Shown here: one piece after another, positions 55,101 to 61,100 of the stretch
Numbering within the stretch: the first letter of the stretch is position 1
Layout of the letters: each line of letters starts with the position of its first letter
Assembly: GCF_002078875.1 (NCBI RefSeq)
Contig: NC_034414.1
Coordinates: 30,848,590-30,912,589, forward strand
Length of the DNA stretch: 64,000 bases
Direction: 5' to 3'
From: Numida meleagris
Taxonomy: Eukaryota; Chordata; Aves; Galliformes; Numididae
Notes under the pieces: model-generated
What the model saw: the letters and a program-made list of their open reading frames with translations, nothing else
What the model was told of the DNA's origin: nothing
The model's database searches: none
Made by a program: the position numbers and the translations under genes

Positions 55101-58100
55101 TTAAAAGAAAGGATCAATGACAACCAACACAGGAATGTCAAGAGCAAATCACATTAAACTAACTTAATTTCCACCTATAACATAGTTAGCCTTACAGATA
55201 CAAATCTTAATATCATCCCACACAATATCTTCCTACAGAATTTGGTGAAACACAAACTAAATACCGACCCATTTTATGTTGGGTTCTAACGTAGCTGAAA
55301 TAATGTAATTGGCTCATCACGAATTCACAGCTAGATGGTTGGTGGAGATTTCAACAGGGTACCCAGAAATATGACCACAACAGAAGACTTAGCAATACAA
55401 GTACAGAATCATGGGACTCATCATGGCTACTAAAAGTAATCACAAATGGTTAATTATCGGTCACTAAAATAATGAAATACCATGAACTGAGTAAAACTGG
55501 TTTTAAGGGTAATGAGTAAAGAAAGAACTAACAGACTGTATCAGCAAACATTTAAAAATGACCTCAAGCAAATTGAGGAACTAGGAGGAAGAAACTACTA
55601 ACATTATCATGCTTTTCCTGGTGAAGAAATTTAGATGTTGCAACTCACTCTAATGACCCTGTTCTCTTCTTCTTGAACAAGATTTGTGCCATGAACCAAA
55701 GGACCATGAAAGGCACTGGAAGAACAACCATAACACCAAGAAGGTAGATACGAAAAAGTCTGAGTATATGAATTTTAACTGCATGATTATTGGGAATGTG
55801 CAGTAATAATTGACTGATCTGACTATAAATGCTAGTATCATGGTAAATGGAACTGCCTTAATTTGACTAAGATCTCAACAGACTAATGAAATAGTTTGAG
55901 CATCACATATAAAATGAGATTCTTTAATCAATCAAGATTGCACAGAATATTTTATTTAGTTCACCCTTGTGTATACCCTAAGGAAATTCAGGTTCAGTCT
56001 CTGGGGGAAAAACAGGTAACTCATACTGTAATCTTCATTCCAGTAGTGTCTTATAATGACTGACTATCACAGTTTTGTATATATCAGGAAACTAAGTTAA
56101 TGCAGTACCATCATTCCATATCTATTACTTTTTATTTAATTTGCCTCTGCTAAGTTTCACAGCCATAATGCAATTTCAGTTCCTTTCATCTGCTTTTACA
56201 TGTACACATGCCTATATAAATCTTTCAAGGTAACCCAACCTTCTTTTTTGGATGACTTTTGCTATTGCTGATTGAGTGTAAAATCAATATATTAACAGAA
56301 AAAAAACAGAAAATATTTAATAGATACTTAACAATGATACTTAAAACGATATTACAGGCTTCCTGTATTTTTGGTAGCATGTACCAAAAGTTTTTCAGAA
56401 AAAGAAACAGCAAGCATTTTTATTTTATAACTGATCTGATGCACCTTTTTACTCACCACAGTGAATTAGAAGATCGTCATGGAAGTCATATAGTTCGTCC
56501 CGAATCTCCTCTGGACAGGGACAATCCTCTCCCAGTTGAAAATTCAGCAGCATATTAATCTTTAAGGGTATTTAAACATGTTAAAGGTACTGAGATAGCC
56601 TAAGACACATCCTACTATATAGCTGTACTTGAATCAGCATAAAACAAATTTCTAACATGCATTAATGAAAATAGTACAGCAATATTCCTTTGTAATTTTT
56701 AAGTATGACTGACATAAAAAAACAGCTATGCTTAATAAAAACGCTATTTCCTGAATATAGAATATAGAAAATAAATACATTTAACATACTAATGTCAACA
56801 CAACACTAATTTCAAGTCAATACAACACCGCAACATAACTTATCAACTTATCTTCTTTTAGAACTGTCTGAATCATAGTTCCCCAGCACTGGATGATAAT
56901 GCTCAAATTTTCTTTGCTCTTGAGAAACCCAAAGCCAATTTTGGTCTAGAGCTTGATATCTGGAGTACCGGTACAAGCATTTTGACATGCAGTATTTTGT
57001 GGCATCTCAATAACTGGTTCTCTTGTAATTCCCATGGCAGTATAGAAGTCAAAATTTTTATCATCACGCTAATCATTGGATTCAGTCATTTGTTTAATAT
57101 TACCTGTTCTTGTGGAGGAGATCGAAATTCCTTAGTCTTCTTGGCTGTCAAAGCAGCAGACATGTTCAAGGCTTGCATGAGTTCATTGTACCTGTACTTC
57201 TGATTATATTGCAATTTTGATACATAGTGATCTGCAAACGATACAATCGCTTCCACTCTATGTTGCAGCTCACAGTCACAGAAATAATTGAGTAAGTGGC
57301 ACATCTAGAGTAGAAAAAAAAAAGATAAGTTCAACAGCTTGAAATATTAAATGCTAATTGAGCAATAACTATAAGAGATATTATACACTGGAAAAGAAGG
57401 GTAAAAATCAGTTTTTCCAAAGTTTCCTTTAATAGAGTAGTGGTGACAAATGTATATAGTTTTATTATGCTAATCAATACTATGTTGCATTCACACTGTG
57501 TTTCACTTCATGCTCTCAAAACACAAATATTAATTCTCTTTTAAAATACAAGTATTAATTAAATATTTGAGCATGAGGACGCTGTGTAGAAATAATTGCA
57601 TCATCATCAAATTTGGTTATTAAGGAGAAGCCACATGGCAAATTGGAATAAAGACAGCCAAGATTTCAAAATTTACAAACAGAAGAACAAAGTATTACCT
57701 TTCTTTCATCAATAGAATAGCACATATAATATGTTTATATTAAATGGTCACCTGAAGCTTAACAGATTCTGGTAATCTTGTCTGCAATAAGCCCTTTATA
57801 GGAGCCTTCGTTTCTTTTACTGCCTTTTCTCCAGCTTCTACAGCTTTTTCTTCAACTTGTGTAACTTCTTCCTTCTCTGTCCTCTCTTCTGTTTCTTCCT
57901 TGTGATCTCCAAAGACATTGGGATCAATGAGGATTAACACCTGCTTCACATCATCATCATCAAAAACTCCCATTATAAGCAATGTTGCTATGAGTTTAAG
58001 AACAGGAACGAACTGGAATGCAATGTGTCCTCCAACAGGATCTCGTATATGAGAACCACTACACTGTACTGCCTCTGTTAGCATACTTATAGCTTTGGAT

Positions 58101-61100
58101 TTAAGTATGTCAAGGGGAATTTCTGGGCTGGATGTCTGATGTTCTTCAGAGGTCACAATAAAGCAAGGAGTAGAAAAATTAAAGCTTGGTTTGAGACAAG
58201 TGCTAAGCCCTACTCCAGGTAAACCATGCTTCTTTGTCTCATCAGGATATAATTTAATAGTTCGAGTTTCCTCTGTAACTGGAATGATAAATTCATTGTT
58301 CATCATGAGCTTGGCTTGCTTGGCATGGTCCAAATGAATACTAATGAGCAAGTCATAAAATCCAGAACGTAGGAGTCCAGGTAAATACTGATTATCTATT
58401 GTGTAAAATAACTGAGATATATCTACATGGCTACAAAGTGCATAAGCAACTCTAGTGTTACCTAGAGCACAAACTGAGCTATAAAGTTTTAAAGTGTGAT
58501 AGTGAAACTTCATCAAATCTTCTTGTTCACACAGTTCCAAAATATCAACGCATCTGTTATGCAAAAAAAAGAAACAGAACACTCATCAAGTTCATGTTTT
58601 TTTTTTTTTTTTTAAGTTTAATCTGTGCACATTTTGGCCTGTTCTAGTTAAACCATTTGTATTATGACTGATAATAACAAACCTTATCATGTGTATCCCA
58701 CAGCAAGTGTGGTAATATTTCAATAAGATTATTTAAAATTAGCACTCCATGAAAAACAGGAGGAAAGATCCATGATAGAGAAGCTTCTTTGGAAGCTATG
58801 GTAAATCGTGTCTTTGTTATTAAAAGTCATGTATTCAGAATGCTGAAGCTGTAGATTTCATTTTTTTCTCATGAAGCACAGTATTAATGTTATTATTATT
58901 ATTTACTTATTTCTTGAATTTAGTTTTATTAATGATAAATGAAATTGGCTGTTGATTTACAAAAATAACTGTTAAGTCTATAGCTTTTAAACTGACTTTT
59001 CTGTTTTAATTTTACTTATAGGTTGATTTGTCATTAGTTACAATCTTTGATATTTTAATACATCTTTATTATCATCACTGAAGACAAAACAAAATGTAAG
59101 AAAGTCAGGATCTTGTCAATGACAAAAAAAAAACCAAAAAAAGTAATTCATGTAAATTCAAAGCAGATGAAACAGAAATAGATCACATGGTTTTCATATA
59201 TAAACAATCAGCAAAACTGTATTTGCATGTTCTTGTTTTTCAAACTTACAATGTCTGTATTTTAAGGTCTAGAGATTTAAGACAGAGTATGTTAAAGGAA
59301 ATCAAATAGTTATACTTTTCCTTATTTATGCAAATTTCATCACATGGCATTAAAATTATTCTGCCTCTTTTACCTACTTAAAATTCGTAAATACAATACC
59401 ATAGAAGATAGGATGACAAATTCTAAACAGCCCTAGTCTTAAAATCCTCCAATTGCAGTTCCTTTGAAATGTACCTGTTTTCCTCTGGGATATGAAGTGC
59501 CATCATCTGCAGAGGTTCCAAACACTGCACAACCCAGCCATGACGTTCACTGACACGCTCTGTTTCTACTTTTAGAAAGCTGTTAGGCATCCTACTCCAT
59601 AAAACAGGTGTAATTGTTTGCACATCAAGGCGAGGGGGACACTGAGGAACAGGATTTCTTTCCTCACTTTTAAAAATTGCTGCTGATAAAGGCATGGTAT
59701 TCTGAAACAAAGTGTATTAGAATTATTTTTTGTAACATTTAATTATGAATAAACTTATAATATCAAAAAGTAAAGTAATTTATTAATAGCAAAGGACTCA
59801 CAGAAATATGAGTTACTGTAACAAACATATTTTAAAAACTACCAACATTCTGATCTCCACAAATACCTCTAGTTTATTGTGACAAATACAGCTGTTGTTT
59901 GTGAACAATTACCTTCATTAAAGTATTAAGTATACAGAAGTAATTTGTTTACATTTTACTCAAGTGAAAAGTCTTGCCAAAAAGTCAATCTTCCTAAACA
60001 AATTCAATTCAGCAGGAATTTCTGTGGAAACAGATTTAAAAGAGCATCTTTAAAGAAAATAGTTAATACCTTTAATTTACCAAGTTCAAACTGAATTAAG
60101 TTCTTGCTCGTAGGCTGTACAAATGCTGCAGGAAAAAGCTTTGTGTTTGGTTCAACCTAGAAGAGAAATGAGATTAAAAAATTAAAAAGGCAACAAGAAT
60201 CTTCTCCCCGAATATGATATTAAATAAATACTGTATAGCTTATATTTTATTAACAAATAATTGCAGACACTGTATTGAAGTGACAATCAGCATCTACATG
60301 CAATTTATCTCTAATAAATTAAAAGTTTTGCTCAGTTATCTTTATAGACCCACCAAACTTACAGACTGGCATTGCCTTATTTGATAACAGGCCTATAACA
60401 TGAGCTTTTCTAAGATAACATGTTGATTCACTTAAATTATAACTAAATTCAACACTTGCATTCTAAAATGGCTCTTAAAAATCCAGACACCTTACAACTA
60501 ATTGCTTTGTCTCTCACTCTCAGAAATGCACCCATAATACAGACTGAGGGTAGAATACAGCGTTTAACAGTACCATACATCTTCTAGCTTTCACATTTTA
60601 TGCTGGACAAAATAATCCACTCTAAATAAAGCTTGTGAGCAAATTTTGAATAAAGATGAAATCAGAAGGAGATAACAGGAAGGTGAGAGTGCATCATTTT
60701 ATAAAGATGTTACAAGTCTTTACGCCATATTCAAAGCAGTGAATTACTGTATTTTAAAAGATCTTAAATATTATTTTAGTTTCAGGTTCAGCATTTGTAC
60801 CCAGTCTTAAAGAACACAATGTATCACACTAAATCACAGTGCTGCAGATTTAAAAATGTTTGGTTGCTGGCTATCTTTGTTTGTTGTGAGAATCTTAATT
60901 TCACCACTGTACAATATATGAAAATATGTTGTTGTAACATGACTACTGTTCAGTTAGATTTCTAAACAAGAAAAAAAAATCTTTCTAATAGCATCAAAAT
61001 TATCAACTTAGTAGATAGCTTCCTGAAAATTTGATAATACCTGATAACAAGTGCCAAGCTCTTTTCCATTGGCAGTGAATGACAACATTCCAGTAGCCAG